From the NCBI RefSeq assembly GCF_000152865.1, contig NZ_CH672390.1, positions 2,583,468 through 2,647,467 of the forward strand: a DNA stretch of 64,000 bases, in the 5' to 3' direction. The notes under the pieces are model-generated. The model saw only the letters and a program-made list of their open reading frames with translations, was not told where the DNA came from and searched no databases. Made by a program: the position numbers and the translations under genes. Source of the DNA: Erythrobacter sp. NAP1 (GTDB lineage Bacteria; Pseudomonadota; Alphaproteobacteria; Sphingomonadales; Sphingomonadaceae). Positions 8,602-16,085 of this stretch are shown piece by piece (position 1 is the first letter of the stretch; every line of letters begins with the position of its first letter).

Positions 8602-9738
8602 ATGATCACGCGTTTCGCTTCCTCTATCGCCGCCATCGCCTGCATTCCAGTGCTCGTTTCGTGTGGCGAGGGTCCGCCATCCGAGTTGCCTCCGCTGACG
8701 GGCGAAGCACTTGCCGCCGTCACCGACAATGCGGGCGCTCCGAAGGATCAGCTGGCCCGCGCAGTGGACGAGCTTTTCACCAAGGAGGGGCTTGGCGAAA
8801 CGCGCGCGGTGCTGGTCTATGCCGATGGCAAGCTGGCGGCCGAGCGTTATGCCGATGGCTATGACGAGGAGACCCGCCACATCAGCTGGTCGATGGCGAA
8901 GACCGTCACTGCCGTGCTGATCGGGATGTTGGTGGCCGATGGCCTCCTCAGCGTCGATGAGCCTGCACCTGTCCCAATGTGGCAGCGCAGCGGCGATCCG
9001 CGCTCGGACATCACGCTGCGCCACCTCCTCCAGATGCGCGCCGGTTTGCGCCACACCGAGGCGGGCGATCCGCCCTATGAGAGCTCGGAAGTGCGGATGC
9101 TGTTCCTCGACGGGCGCGACGATATGGCCCGCTGGGCGAAGGAGCAGCCGCTCGAAGCGGAGCCGGGCGAACGGTTCGAGTATTCGTCCAACACCACCGT
9201 CATCCTCGCTGACATCGCGGCGCGCGCTCTGACCGACAGCGAAGAGCCCGCCGCGCGGCGCGAGGCGGTCGCGTCCTACCTGCAGCAGCGTCTGTTCGCC
9301 CCGCTCGGAATGTCCTCCATCGTGCCCGAATTCGATGCCTCGGGTACGCTCATCGGTGGCAGCCTGATGCACGCATCGGCGCGCGATTATGCGGCCTTTG
9401 GCGAGTTCCTGCGCGCTGGCGGGCAGGCGCCGAGCGGTGAGCAGCTCGTCCCGCGCCGCTGGGTAGAGGCGATGCTCACGCCGAGCCCGGTGTCCGAGCA
9501 TTACGGCTACCAGATCTGGCTCAACCGGCCCGAACCCGACCTCGAATGGCCGCACCCGTTGTTCCCCGACCGCGCACCGACGAGCATGTTTTCGCTCATC
9601 GGTCATATGGGTCAGTACGTGCTGGTCTCGCCCGACCAGCGCCTGACTCTCGTTCGCCTCGGCCACTCGACCAGCGAAGAGCGCCCGCGGATGCTCCAGG
9701 AAGCCGCCGACGTGATGGCGCTCTACCCCGTGCGCTGA
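8602..9738 (+). CDS. beta-lactamase-fold serine hydrolase, predicted lipoprotein
   Basis: 378 residues of the class C beta-lactamase / EstB / 6-aminohexanoate-dimer hydrolase superfamily. The N-terminal signal ends in a lipobox (LVSC, lipid-modified C21), so the enzyme should sit on the periplasmic face of a membrane. The catalytic S-x-x-K is S97-MA-K100 within ISWSMAK, and the YSSN segment supplies the expected tyrosine. The HLLQMRAG and GYQIW blocks are typical of the NylB-like group. The substrate (an ester, amide or peptide) cannot be predicted, and true beta-lactam resistance is not implied. TTG 8590 and GTG 8596 are alternative starts; ATG 8602 gives the cleanest signal peptide. Confidence 0.88.
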   Translation: MITRFASSIAAIACIPVLVSCGEGPPSELPPLTGEALAAVTDNAGAPKDQLARAVDELFTKEGLGETRAVLVYADGKLAAERYADGYDEETRHISWSMAKTVTAVLIGMLVADGLLSVDEPAPVPMWQRSGDPRSDITLRHLLQMRAGLRHTEAGDPPYESSEVRMLFLDGRDDMARWAKEQPLEAEPGERFEYSSNTTVILADIAARALTDSEEPAARREAVASYLQQRLFAPLGMSSIVPEFDASGTLIGGSLMHASARDYAAFGEFLRAGGQAPSGEQLVPRRWVEAMLTPSPVSEHYGYQIWLNRPEPDLEWPHPLFPDRAPTSMFSLIGHMGQYVLVSPDQRLTLVRLGHSTSEERPRMLQEAADVMALYPVR

Positions 9739-9746
9739 CGCGCGGC

Positions 9747-9827
9747 GCATCCCATCCGGGATGCGAAGTCCTCGCTCATACGACCTAAAGCTCGCGTCGC
9801 TGCGGGCGCGCGGTCGCTTCGCGACCG
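9747..9827. terminator. two hairpins between convergent genes
   Basis: Between the convergent hydrolase and phzF-like genes there are two perfect inverted repeats: GCATCCC-ATCC-GGGATGC (9747-9764) and CGGTCGC-TTC-GCGACCG (9811-9827). Neither is followed by a strong T-run on either strand, so factor-independent termination is only plausible. The second, with a three-base loop, could serve the minus-strand gene's transcript end. Confidence 0.4.
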
Positions 9828-9835
9828 AACCCGTT

Positions 9836-10642
9836 TCACAACAGGAAGCGGCCTTCCACCACGGTCACGCAAGGCCCGCCAAGCCATGCCCGGTCGCCGT
9901 CCAGCCTGAGCGTCAGATCTCCGCCGCGCTCGCTTGCCTGATGCGCGGTGAAGGCATCGCGGCCCAGTTTCGCCGCCCAGTAGGGCGTGAGCGCTGCGTG
10001 GGCAGAGCCGGTAACGCTGTCCTCATCGACACCGCCGCCCGGTACGAAGACGCGGCTCGCAATGTCGCTGTTATCGCCGGGCGCGGTGGCGATGAACTGG
10101 TCTGCGCCCAGCCTCTCCAGCCCGCGAATGTCAGGGGTAAGCGCGCGCACTTCGGCTTCATCACGGTAGAGCATGATGTTGTAGCCAAGCTCTGATCGGT
10201 GAATGCTCTGCGGCTCGGCCCCCATCAGCGCCGAGGCCTGCGGATGCTCTGCCGGTTCGGTTGCGATTGCTGGCAGCGCGAGCGCATAGCCCTCGCCATC
10301 GCGCCGCACTTCGAGGACGCCGGACTTGCGCGTGCGGAAGGTCACGCGATCCCTGCCCTTCCCCCATTCATGATGGGTGAGCAGCACATGCCCGCTCGCC
10401 AGCGTCGCATGGCCGCACAGCGCGATCTCGCAAGTCGGGGTGCACCAGCGCAGCTCCCAGTCGGCCTCTCCGCTTGCATCGGGAATGACGAAGGCTGTCT
10501 CGGCGAACAGGTTCTCACCGCCAATCGCGACGAGCGTTTCGTCCGGCAGCCATTCGTCCATCACCATGACGGCCGCCTGATTACCGCCAAACGGCTTCGC
10601 GCTGAAGGCATCGACGTGCCAGTAAGGGATCGATTGGGTCAT
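9836..10642 (-). CDS. PhzF family isomerase-like protein
   Basis: 268 residues of the PhzF/YddE fold (two diaminopimelate-epimerase-like halves). The general acid/base glutamate is E48 in NLFAETAFV. The CGHATLASGHVL block and the Gly-rich VPGGGVDEDSVTGSAH block carry the pseudo-symmetric helix-capping motifs. Real phenazine synthesis is unlikely, because no other phz genes are seen; most members have unknown substrates. The start is ATG 10642, seven bases after the pdxH stop, so the two genes probably form an operon. The longer open frame upstream is antisense to nothing useful and overlaps pdxH out of frame. Confidence 0.92.
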   Translation of the reverse strand: MTQSIPYWHVDAFSAKPFGGNQAAVMVMDEWLPDETLVAIGGENLFAETAFVIPDASGEADWELRWCTPTCEIALCGHATLASGHVLLTHHEWGKGRDRVTFRTRKSGVLEVRRDGEGYALALPAIATEPAEHPQASALMGAEPQSIHRSELGYNIMLYRDEAEVRALTPDIRGLERLGADQFIATAPGDNSDIASRVFVPGGGVDEDSVTGSAHAALTPYWAAKLGRDAFTAHQASERGGDLTLRLDGDRAWLGGPCVTVVEGRFLL

Positions 10643-10649
10643 AGAAGTC

Positions 10650-11303
10650 TCACGGATAGAGGAGGGTGTCGGTCCATTTGAGCGCATCGCCGGCGCCCTG
10701 AAGGGTGAACTGGCGGCGGTCGTGCAAGCGGTTATCGCGGTCGATCCAGAACTCGATCGCCTCCGGGCGCAACGTGAAGCCGGTCCAATGATCGGGACGA
10801 GGCACCTCGCCTTCCTGTTCGTGCTTGCCCCACAGCTCCTGCACCCGGTCGAGATAGTCCTGACGCTCTGGCAAAGGGCTCGACTGGTCGCTCGCTGCAC
10901 TGCCGACCTGGCTCTTGTAGGGGCGCGAGTGGAAGTAGGCATCGGCGCGTTCCGGCGTCACCTCGACCAAAGGCCCTTCGATCCGGATCTGGCGGCGCAG
11001 GCTCTTCCAGTGGAACAGCAGGCTGGCGTGCATGTTGGCGCGAATCTCGCCGCCCTTGCGGCTGTTGGCGTTGGTGAAGAAGGTGAAGCCGCGCTCATCC
11101 GCGCCGTGCCCTTTCAGGAGCACCATGCGCACCGAGGGCCTGCCATCGGGCGTCGCGGTTGCAAGCGCCATGGCGTTGGGATCGTTGGGCTCGCTTTCCC
11201 TGGCCTCGGCAAACCACTCATCGAACAAGGCATAGGGGTCCGCGCCTGCGGGGATGACACTGTCGGCCAATTGCGCGTCGTTGAGCGCTTCGGAGGTTCC
11301 CAT
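10650..11303 (-). CDS. pdxH: pyridoxamine 5'-phosphate oxidase PdxH
   Basis: 217 residues. FMN-dependent oxidation of pyridoxine or pyridoxamine 5'-phosphate to pyridoxal 5'-phosphate, in the cytoplasm. The RMVLLKG and FFTNANSRKG phosphate/FMN-binding blocks, the SLRRQIRIEG strand, the SRPYKSQVGSAASDQS loop and the C-terminal DNRLHDR segment are all present. The ATG at 11303 has an AAGGTG ribosome site nine bases upstream; a GTG at 11315 is the alternative. A 16-base direct repeat upstream, centred about 80 bases from the start, may be regulatory. Confidence 0.96.
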   Translation of the reverse strand: MGTSEALNDAQLADSVIPAGADPYALFDEWFAEARESEPNDPNAMALATATPDGRPSVRMVLLKGHGADERGFTFFTNANSRKGGEIRANMHASLLFHWKSLRRQIRIEGPLVEVTPERADAYFHSRPYKSQVGSAASDQSSPLPERQDYLDRVQELWGKHEQEGEVPRPDHWTGFTLRPEAIEFWIDRDNRLHDRRQFTLQGAGDALKWTDTLLYP

Positions 11304-11365
11304 TGATTTCAACACCTTACTTGAGAAGTGGACCGCATGTTACACGGTCCAGAGGGAAAAGCCGC

Positions 11366-11402
11366 AAAGTGTTACTTTGGCTGCGAAAAGTGTCACCTTG
11401 GC
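11366..11402. promoter_or_regulatory. 16-base direct repeat with 21-base period between pdxH and dnaJ-like genes
   Basis: AAAGTGTTACTTTGGC (11366-11381) is repeated as AAAGTGTCACCTTGGC (11387-11402), with two mismatches and a period of 21 bases, i.e. two helical turns. It sits in the 234-base divergent gap between pdxH (start 11303) and the DnaJ-like gene (start 11538). Tandem same-face sites suggest a cooperative DNA-binding regulator. No other clear signal is visible in the gap. Confidence 0.45.
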
Positions 11403-11537
11403 GCGGCTTGCAATATGATCGGGCGATCGACATTTAACTTCAGCTATCTACGTTCTCGCGAGTAGGAAAGACGAACATCTTTCCCGATTCCAAGCTGCCG
11501 CTTGCACCTTCCAACTGTCTGACCTAGCTAACACACG

Positions 11538-12533
11538 ATGTCCGACCCTTATTCCACCCTTGGCGTGGCGCGCACTGCGTCCGAAAAAGAGATCAAGAGC
11601 GCGTATCGCAAGCTCGCCAAGGAATTCCACCCCGACCGAAACAAGGAAAATCCGAAAGCCGCCGAGAAGTTTTCTCAGGCGACCAAGGCCTATGACCTGC
11701 TTTCGGACAAGGACAAGCGCGCGCAGTTTGATCGAGGAGAAATCGACGCGGACGGCAACCCGATGAACCCGTTTGCGGGCATGGGCGGCTCTCGCAGCGG
11801 CGGCTTTTCGCGCGGCGCTTATGGAGGGGGCGGCCCACGCGGCGGCTATCGCGACCAGGAATTCGGCGGCTTCGGCACAGAGGACATGGACCTTGGCGAC
11901 CTGTTCGAAGGGCTCTTCGGAACACGCGCGCGCCAGAATGACCCGCCACCCCGGCGCGGTGGCTTCGGCGCTCGGCCGACACCTCCGCCCAAACGGGGCG
12001 CGGACATTCAATACCGGCTGGCGGTTCCCTTCGTCGATGCGGCGACGGGCCGCGATCAGCGGATCACGCTGGCCGATGGCAAGGCGATCAGCCTAAAACT
12101 GCCAGCCGGTGTAGAAGACGGAACGCAGATGCGTCTCAAGGGCAAGGGCCACGACGGCCCGGGCGGCAAGGGCGACGGGATCGTCATGGTCGAGATCGGC
12201 CCGCATCCCTTTTTCCGCCGCGATGGCGACCATATTCGCATGGACTTGCCGATCACGCTCGACGAGGCGGTCAACGGCGGCAAGGTCAAATGCCCGACGG
12301 TCGATGGTCCGGTGATGCTGACGTTGAAGCCGGGAGCAAATGGCGGCACGGTGATGCGTCTGTCTGGCAAGGGCTGGACCAAGAAAAGCGGCAAGGCAAA
12401 GGATGGCGGACCGGCGCGCGGCGACCAGCTGGTCACGCTCGAGATCCAGATGCCAGAGGATCTGGACGGGTTGAAGGATCGTCTCGGCGACTGGACCGAT
12501 CCGGCCAAACCGCGCGAGAAATTCGGGCTCTGA
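11538..12533 (+). CDS. DnaJ/CbpA-type J-domain co-chaperone
   Basis: 331 residues. An N-terminal J domain (residues 1-70; the HPD triad is within [10 protein letters not shown], about residues 32-41) would stimulate DnaK ATPase activity. A Gly/Phe-rich linker follows (about 75-150, many GG and RGG repeats), then the two beta-barrel client-binding domains of DnaJ C (about 155-315). There is no CxxCxGxG zinc region, so this is a class II (CbpA-like) protein rather than canonical DnaJ. A YihY-family gene follows after 29 bases on the same strand. Confidence 0.9.
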   Translation: MSDPYSTLGVARTASEKEIKSAYRKLAKEFHPDRNKENPKAAEKFSQATKAYDLLSDKDKRAQFDRGEIDADGNPMNPFAGMGGSRSGGFSRGAYGGGGPRGGYRDQEFGGFGTEDMDLGDLFEGLFGTRARQNDPPPRRGGFGARPTPPPKRGADIQYRLAVPFVDAATGRDQRITLADGKAISLKLPAGVEDGTQMRLKGKGHDGPGGKGDGIVMVEIGPHPFFRRDGDHIRMDLPITLDEAVNGGKVKCPTVDGPVMLTLKPGANGGTVMRLSGKGWTKKSGKAKDGGPARGDQLVTLEIQMPEDLDGLKDRLGDWTDPAKPREKFGL

Positions 12534-12562
12534 GAGCCTAGAGGGCGAAAGGCGAAGCATTC

Positions 12563-13666
12563 GTGACGATGCGCCCAGAGCAATTGCAGGTCTATGACGA
12601 CCCGTGGAGCGGGCCGGAAGTCCGCTCGCTCTCGCCCGAGGCGCGCCGCGTCCGCGCGCTCGAACGACAGGCTTTCTTCTCCGATCCGGGTGAACCGGCG
12701 CCTCGCCAGCCGGGCGTCTTCTGGTTCATCCTCCACCATGTGGGGCCCGGAACGCGCATCTACGAAACGGTGCGTCGCACGCTGGTTGGGACGTGGCAGG
12801 ACGGCTTCATTCACGCGGGCAATCTCGCCTATCTTTCGATGCTGGCGATCTTCCCGTTCTTCATCCTCGGCGCTGCCCTGTTCGAGCTGTTTGGCGGGCG
12901 CGATCTCGCCGTTTCAATGGTGCAGACGGTCGTGGCGGGCCTGCCGCCCAGCGCGGCCAAGGTGATTGCGCCGGTTGCAGAGGACGTCGTCTATGCGCGG
13001 ACCGGCTGGCTCTTGTGGTTCGGTGCAGCGGTTGCGCTGTGGACCGTTTCGAGCCTGATCGAATCGATCCGCGACATCCTGCGCCGCGCATATGGCACAC
13101 GCGCGCGCCATTCCTTCGTGCGATATCGCCTGCTGTCTGCCGGGATCATCCTTGGCGCGGTGGTGGTGCTGATGGCCTCGCTATTTGCGCAGGTCATGAT
13201 CGGGACCGCGCAGGTCGTCATCATGGAGCGCTTTCCGCAATTGCTCGAAGCGCTCGGCACCTTGCGGCTGTCGCGGGTCGTTCCCGCTGCGGGCCTGATG
13301 CTCTCGCTCTATCTGCTGTTTTACACGCTGACGCCGACTGAATACCGCGCGAAGGTCTATCCAAAGTGGCCCGGCGCTCTATTCACCGCCGTCTGGTGGT
13401 TTGGCGTTACTATCGCGCTGCCGCCGATCATGCGCAGTTTTTTCACTTACGATCTCACCTATGGCAGCATGGCGGGGATCATCATTGCACTGTTCTTTTT
13501 CTGGCTCGTTGGCCTCGGCCTCGTTATCGGGGCAGAATTGAATGCGGCGCTGGCTGAACCGGAAAAGGACAGCTCGATCGTGCCGGCCGATGCAGCAAGG
13601 CCCGATGCGGGTGCGCAAATCGGCGCCGGGCTTGCGAAGACAGGCGCGCACGGAGGGCCCGAGTAA
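12563..13666 (+). CDS. YihY/BrkB family inner-membrane protein
   Basis: 367 residues with six hydrophobic segments between about residues 85 and 335, matching the YihY/virulence factor BrkB family (once called ribonuclease BN in error). The cytoplasmic N-terminus of about 70 residues is polar, and the HAGNLAYLSMLAIFPFF block is the family hallmark. Function is not established; transport or envelope roles have been proposed. GTG 12563 or ATG 12569 may be the start. It lies between the co-chaperone gene and fabI, all on one strand. Confidence 0.88.
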   Translation: MTMRPEQLQVYDDPWSGPEVRSLSPEARRVRALERQAFFSDPGEPAPRQPGVFWFILHHVGPGTRIYETVRRTLVGTWQDGFIHAGNLAYLSMLAIFPFFILGAALFELFGGRDLAVSMVQTVVAGLPPSAAKVIAPVAEDVVYARTGWLLWFGAAVALWTVSSLIESIRDILRRAYGTRARHSFVRYRLLSAGIILGAVVVLMASLFAQVMIGTAQVVIMERFPQLLEALGTLRLSRVVPAAGLMLSLYLLFYTLTPTEYRAKVYPKWPGALFTAVWWFGVTIALPPIMRSFFTYDLTYGSMAGIIIALFFFWLVGLGLVIGAELNAALAEPEKDSSIVPADAARPDAGAQIGAGLAKTGAHGGPE

Positions 13667-13689
13667 GGGCGACAAAAGGGAGTACACAG

Positions 13690-14502
13690 ATGTCGGGTCA
13701 AGGGCTGATGCAGGGCAAACGCGGGCTGATCATGGGGCTTGCGAATGACAAGTCGCTCGCCTGGGGCATTGCCAAACAGCTCGCCAAACAAGGCGCCGAG
13801 CTGGCTTTCACCTATCAGGGCGAAGCCTTGCTCAAGCGCGTGAAGCCGCTCGCCGAACAGTTAGGAAGCGACATTACGATTCCGTGCGATGTGTCGGAGA
13901 TGGCCTCGCTCGACTCGGCGTTCGACACGCTGAAGGAGCACTGGGACGGCCTCGACTTCGTCGTCCACGCCATCGGCTTTTCCGACAAGAACGAGCTGCG
14001 CGGCAAATATGTCGATACCAGCCTCGACAACTTCCTGATGACGATGAACATTTCGGCCTATTCGCTGGTCGCGGTGACCAAGCGCGCGGCCGAGATGATG
14101 CCAGAAAGCGGCGGATCGATCCTGACGCTGACCTATTACGGCGCGGAAAAGGTCATGCCGCACTACAACGTCATGGGCGTGGCGAAAGCGGCGCTGGAGA
14201 CGAGCGTGCGTTACCTCGCCAACGATCTCGGCTCCTCGGGCATCCGCGTAAACGCGATCAGCGCAGGGCCGGTGAAGACGCTTGCGGCGAGCGGGATCGG
14301 CGACTTCCGCTATATCCTCAAGTGGAACGAACTCAACGCACCGCTTCGCCGCAACATCACGCTGGACGACGTGGGCGGCGCAGGCCTGTATCTCCTCTCC
14401 GACCTGTCATCGGGCGTGACGGGAGAAGTTCATCACGTCGATGCAGGCTATCACCTCGTCGGCATGAAGCAGGTCGACGCACCCGACATCGCCGTATCCT
14501 GA
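13690..14502 (+). CDS. fabI: enoyl-ACP reductase FabI
   Basis: 270 residues. NADH-dependent reduction of trans-2-enoyl-ACP, the last step of each fatty-acid elongation cycle. It is an SDR fold with an N-terminal GLANDKSLAWGIA cofactor loop (about residues 16-28), the catalytic Y-x6-K pair Y159/K166 and the SAGPVKTLAASGI substrate loop typical of FabI. A good ribosome site (AAGGGAG) precedes ATG 13690. It ends 23 bases before the first polysaccharide gene and could share a transcript with it, but the function is general lipid synthesis. Confidence 0.96.
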   Translation: MSGQGLMQGKRGLIMGLANDKSLAWGIAKQLAKQGAELAFTYQGEALLKRVKPLAEQLGSDITIPCDVSEMASLDSAFDTLKEHWDGLDFVVHAIGFSDKNELRGKYVDTSLDNFLMTMNISAYSLVAVTKRAAEMMPESGGSILTLTYYGAEKVMPHYNVMGVAKAALETSVRYLANDLGSSGIRVNAISAGPVKTLAASGIGDFRYILKWNELNAPLRRNITLDDVGGAGLYLLSDLSSGVTGEVHHVDAGYHLVGMKQVDAPDIAVS

Positions 14503-14525
14503 GCGTATAAGGAACGACGCGCGCC

Positions 14526-15443
14526 ATGCGCCTGCTGGTGACGGGAGCGAGCGGCTTTCTGGGCCGCGCCGTCGTCGCGAGCGGGGCCGAGTACGGGCAC
14601 CACATGATCGCCGCCAGCCGTTCGGGCGCGGCTGTGCCGGGCGCCGGCGACGTGCAGGCGAGCGGAGAATTGCTCGGTGGGTCTAGTCTGAACTTTGATG
14701 GCGTCGATGCGGTGATCCACTGCGCCGCGCGGGTCCACGTGTTGAAGCGCGAGGACCCCGCCAAGGCTCGGGCCGCCTTCCATGCGATGAATGCCGAACT
14801 GCCGGTCCAACTGGCCAAGACCGCACGCGACGCCGGGGTTGGACGGTTCGTTCAAGTCAGTTCGGTTGCCGCGCTTGCCAGTGCAACCGCGCCGGGTGAG
14901 GTGCTCGACGATGAAAGCGCTCCTTCCCCCACCACACCTTACGGGCAGGCCAAGCTGGCGGCTGACAGGGCGCTTGCCGAGTTGGTCAGCGAGAACTTCT
15001 CGGTGGTTTCATTGCGTCCGCCCGCGATCTACGGCCCGGACGTGGGCGCATGGTTCGCAATGCTCGCGCGTGCTGCCCGGCTTGGCGTGCCCTTGCCCAT
15101 CGGCCGCATCGACAATGCGCGGAGCATCGCGTTCGTCGGCAATATCGCTGACGCCGTCGTGACAAGCGCCCGGTCCCACCGGAACGGATCATTTATCGTG
15201 ACCGACAGCGTCCCGATCAGCGTAGGCACCCTCTATCGAAAGCTAAACGCGCTCTCCGACCATTCGGGGCGCGTATGGAACTGGCCAAGACCGCTCGTGC
15301 AGCCACTTGCGCGCGCCGCTTTGGGCGAGAGGGCAAGCAGCCTGACCGGTAACGCCGCTTTCGATGGCTCGAGGTTTGCCCGCATTTTCAGGTGGGAGCC
15401 GCGGGTCGACATGGATGAGGCGCTTACGCTGAGCTTTGCCTAA
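14526..15443 (+). CDS. SDR nucleotide-sugar reductase/epimerase, likely UDP-4-keto-6-deoxy-GlcNAc C4-reductase
   Basis: 305-residue extended SDR. NAD(P)-binding TGASGFLG is at residues 6-13. The catalytic set is S112/S113, Y139 and K143 (PYGQAK). The sequence type and its place just before a small phosphoglycosyl transferase and a membrane 4,6-dehydratase match the WbpV/WreQ arrangement, where the enzyme reduces UDP-2-acetamido-4-keto-2,6-dideoxyglucose to UDP-QuiNAc or a C4 epimer. The family is sure; the exact sugar is inference from context. It starts the polysaccharide locus. Confidence 0.8.
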   Translation: MRLLVTGASGFLGRAVVASGAEYGHHMIAASRSGAAVPGAGDVQASGELLGGSSLNFDGVDAVIHCAARVHVLKREDPAKARAAFHAMNAELPVQLAKTARDAGVGRFVQVSSVAALASATAPGEVLDDESAPSPTTPYGQAKLAADRALAELVSENFSVVSLRPPAIYGPDVGAWFAMLARAARLGVPLPIGRIDNARSIAFVGNIADAVVTSARSHRNGSFIVTDSVPISVGTLYRKLNALSDHSGRVWNWPRPLVQPLARAALGERASSLTGNAAFDGSRFARIFRWEPRVDMDEALTLSFA

Positions 15444-15484
15444 CCGCAGGGCGCTGCGAGCGCCAACGGCAAAAGGGCAAAGAA

Positions 15485-16045
15485 ATGAAGCGTTTGCTGG
15501 ATATCATCGTTGCTGCGACGGGTCTCTTTCTATTCACCCCGCTGATGGTTCTGATCGCGATCGCAATCCGGCTCGACTCCCCCGGCCCGGCGCTCTTCTG
15601 GTCACAGCGCTACGGTCGCGGCGCGCGCCTTTTTGCAATGCCCAAATTTCGGACCATGCGCACAGACGCGCCGCAGCTACCAACCCATCTGGTTCAAGAC
15701 AGCGCGAGCCTTCTGACCGGGATCGGAGGCTTTCTGCGCAGTACCAGCCTCGATGAATTGCCTCAGCTTTGGAGCGTTCTCGTCGGCGACATGAGCCTCG
15801 TGGGCCCGCGCCCGGCCCTGTTCAATCAGGACGATCTTATTGAAATGCGTAGAGAAAACGGATCGTACGCGCTCACTCCGGGCATCACAGGATGGGCGCA
15901 GGTCAACGGGCGCGACGTTTTGACACTCAAACGCAAGGTCGCTCTAGATGGCGAATATCACAGGCGTCAGAGCCTGTTGTTCGATTGTCGCATTCTGGCT
16001 CTGACATTCGTCAAGGTGGTTCGCGCCGACAGCATCCAGCACTAG
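15485..16045 (+). CDS. initiating sugar transferase (monotopic phosphoglycosyl transferase)
   Basis: 186 residues, the size of the PglC/WecP-like catalytic core. A single re-entrant membrane helix spans about residues 1-30, followed by the conserved RLDSPGPALF, the KFRTM block, the catalytic Asp-Glu pair D90-E91 (SLDELPQ), the MSLVGPRP block and the PGITGWAQVNGR segment. It would transfer a phospho-sugar, plausibly QuiNAc-1-P from the neighbouring enzymes, to undecaprenyl phosphate at the cytoplasmic face of the inner membrane, committing the repeat unit. A good ribosome site lies before ATG 15485. Confidence 0.92.
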   Translation: MKRLLDIIVAATGLFLFTPLMVLIAIAIRLDSPGPALFWSQRYGRGARLFAMPKFRTMRTDAPQLPTHLVQDSASLLTGIGGFLRSTSLDELPQLWSVLVGDMSLVGPRPALFNQDDLIEMRRENGSYALTPGITGWAQVNGRDVLTLKRKVALDGEYHRRQSLLFDCRILALTFVKVVRADSIQH

Positions 16046-16085
16046 GCGCGACACTTGCACCTTGGGCGCCGGAAGGGGGCAGATC

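Noticed and set aside
8602..9738. Beta-lactam resistance gene
   Set aside because: The fold matches, but the blocks fit the NylB/EstB-like hydrolases and nothing points to antibiotic hydrolysis.
8566..9750. Extension of the small membrane protein frame to a 514-residue protein
   Set aside because: The upstream part is antisense to the well-supported serine hydrolase and has shadow-like composition; the ATG at 8565 sits just before a credible membrane anchor.
9836..10642. Phenazine biosynthesis cluster
   Set aside because: Only a lone PhzF-family protein is present; no other phenazine gene is nearby, and most PhzF-like proteins are unrelated to phenazines.
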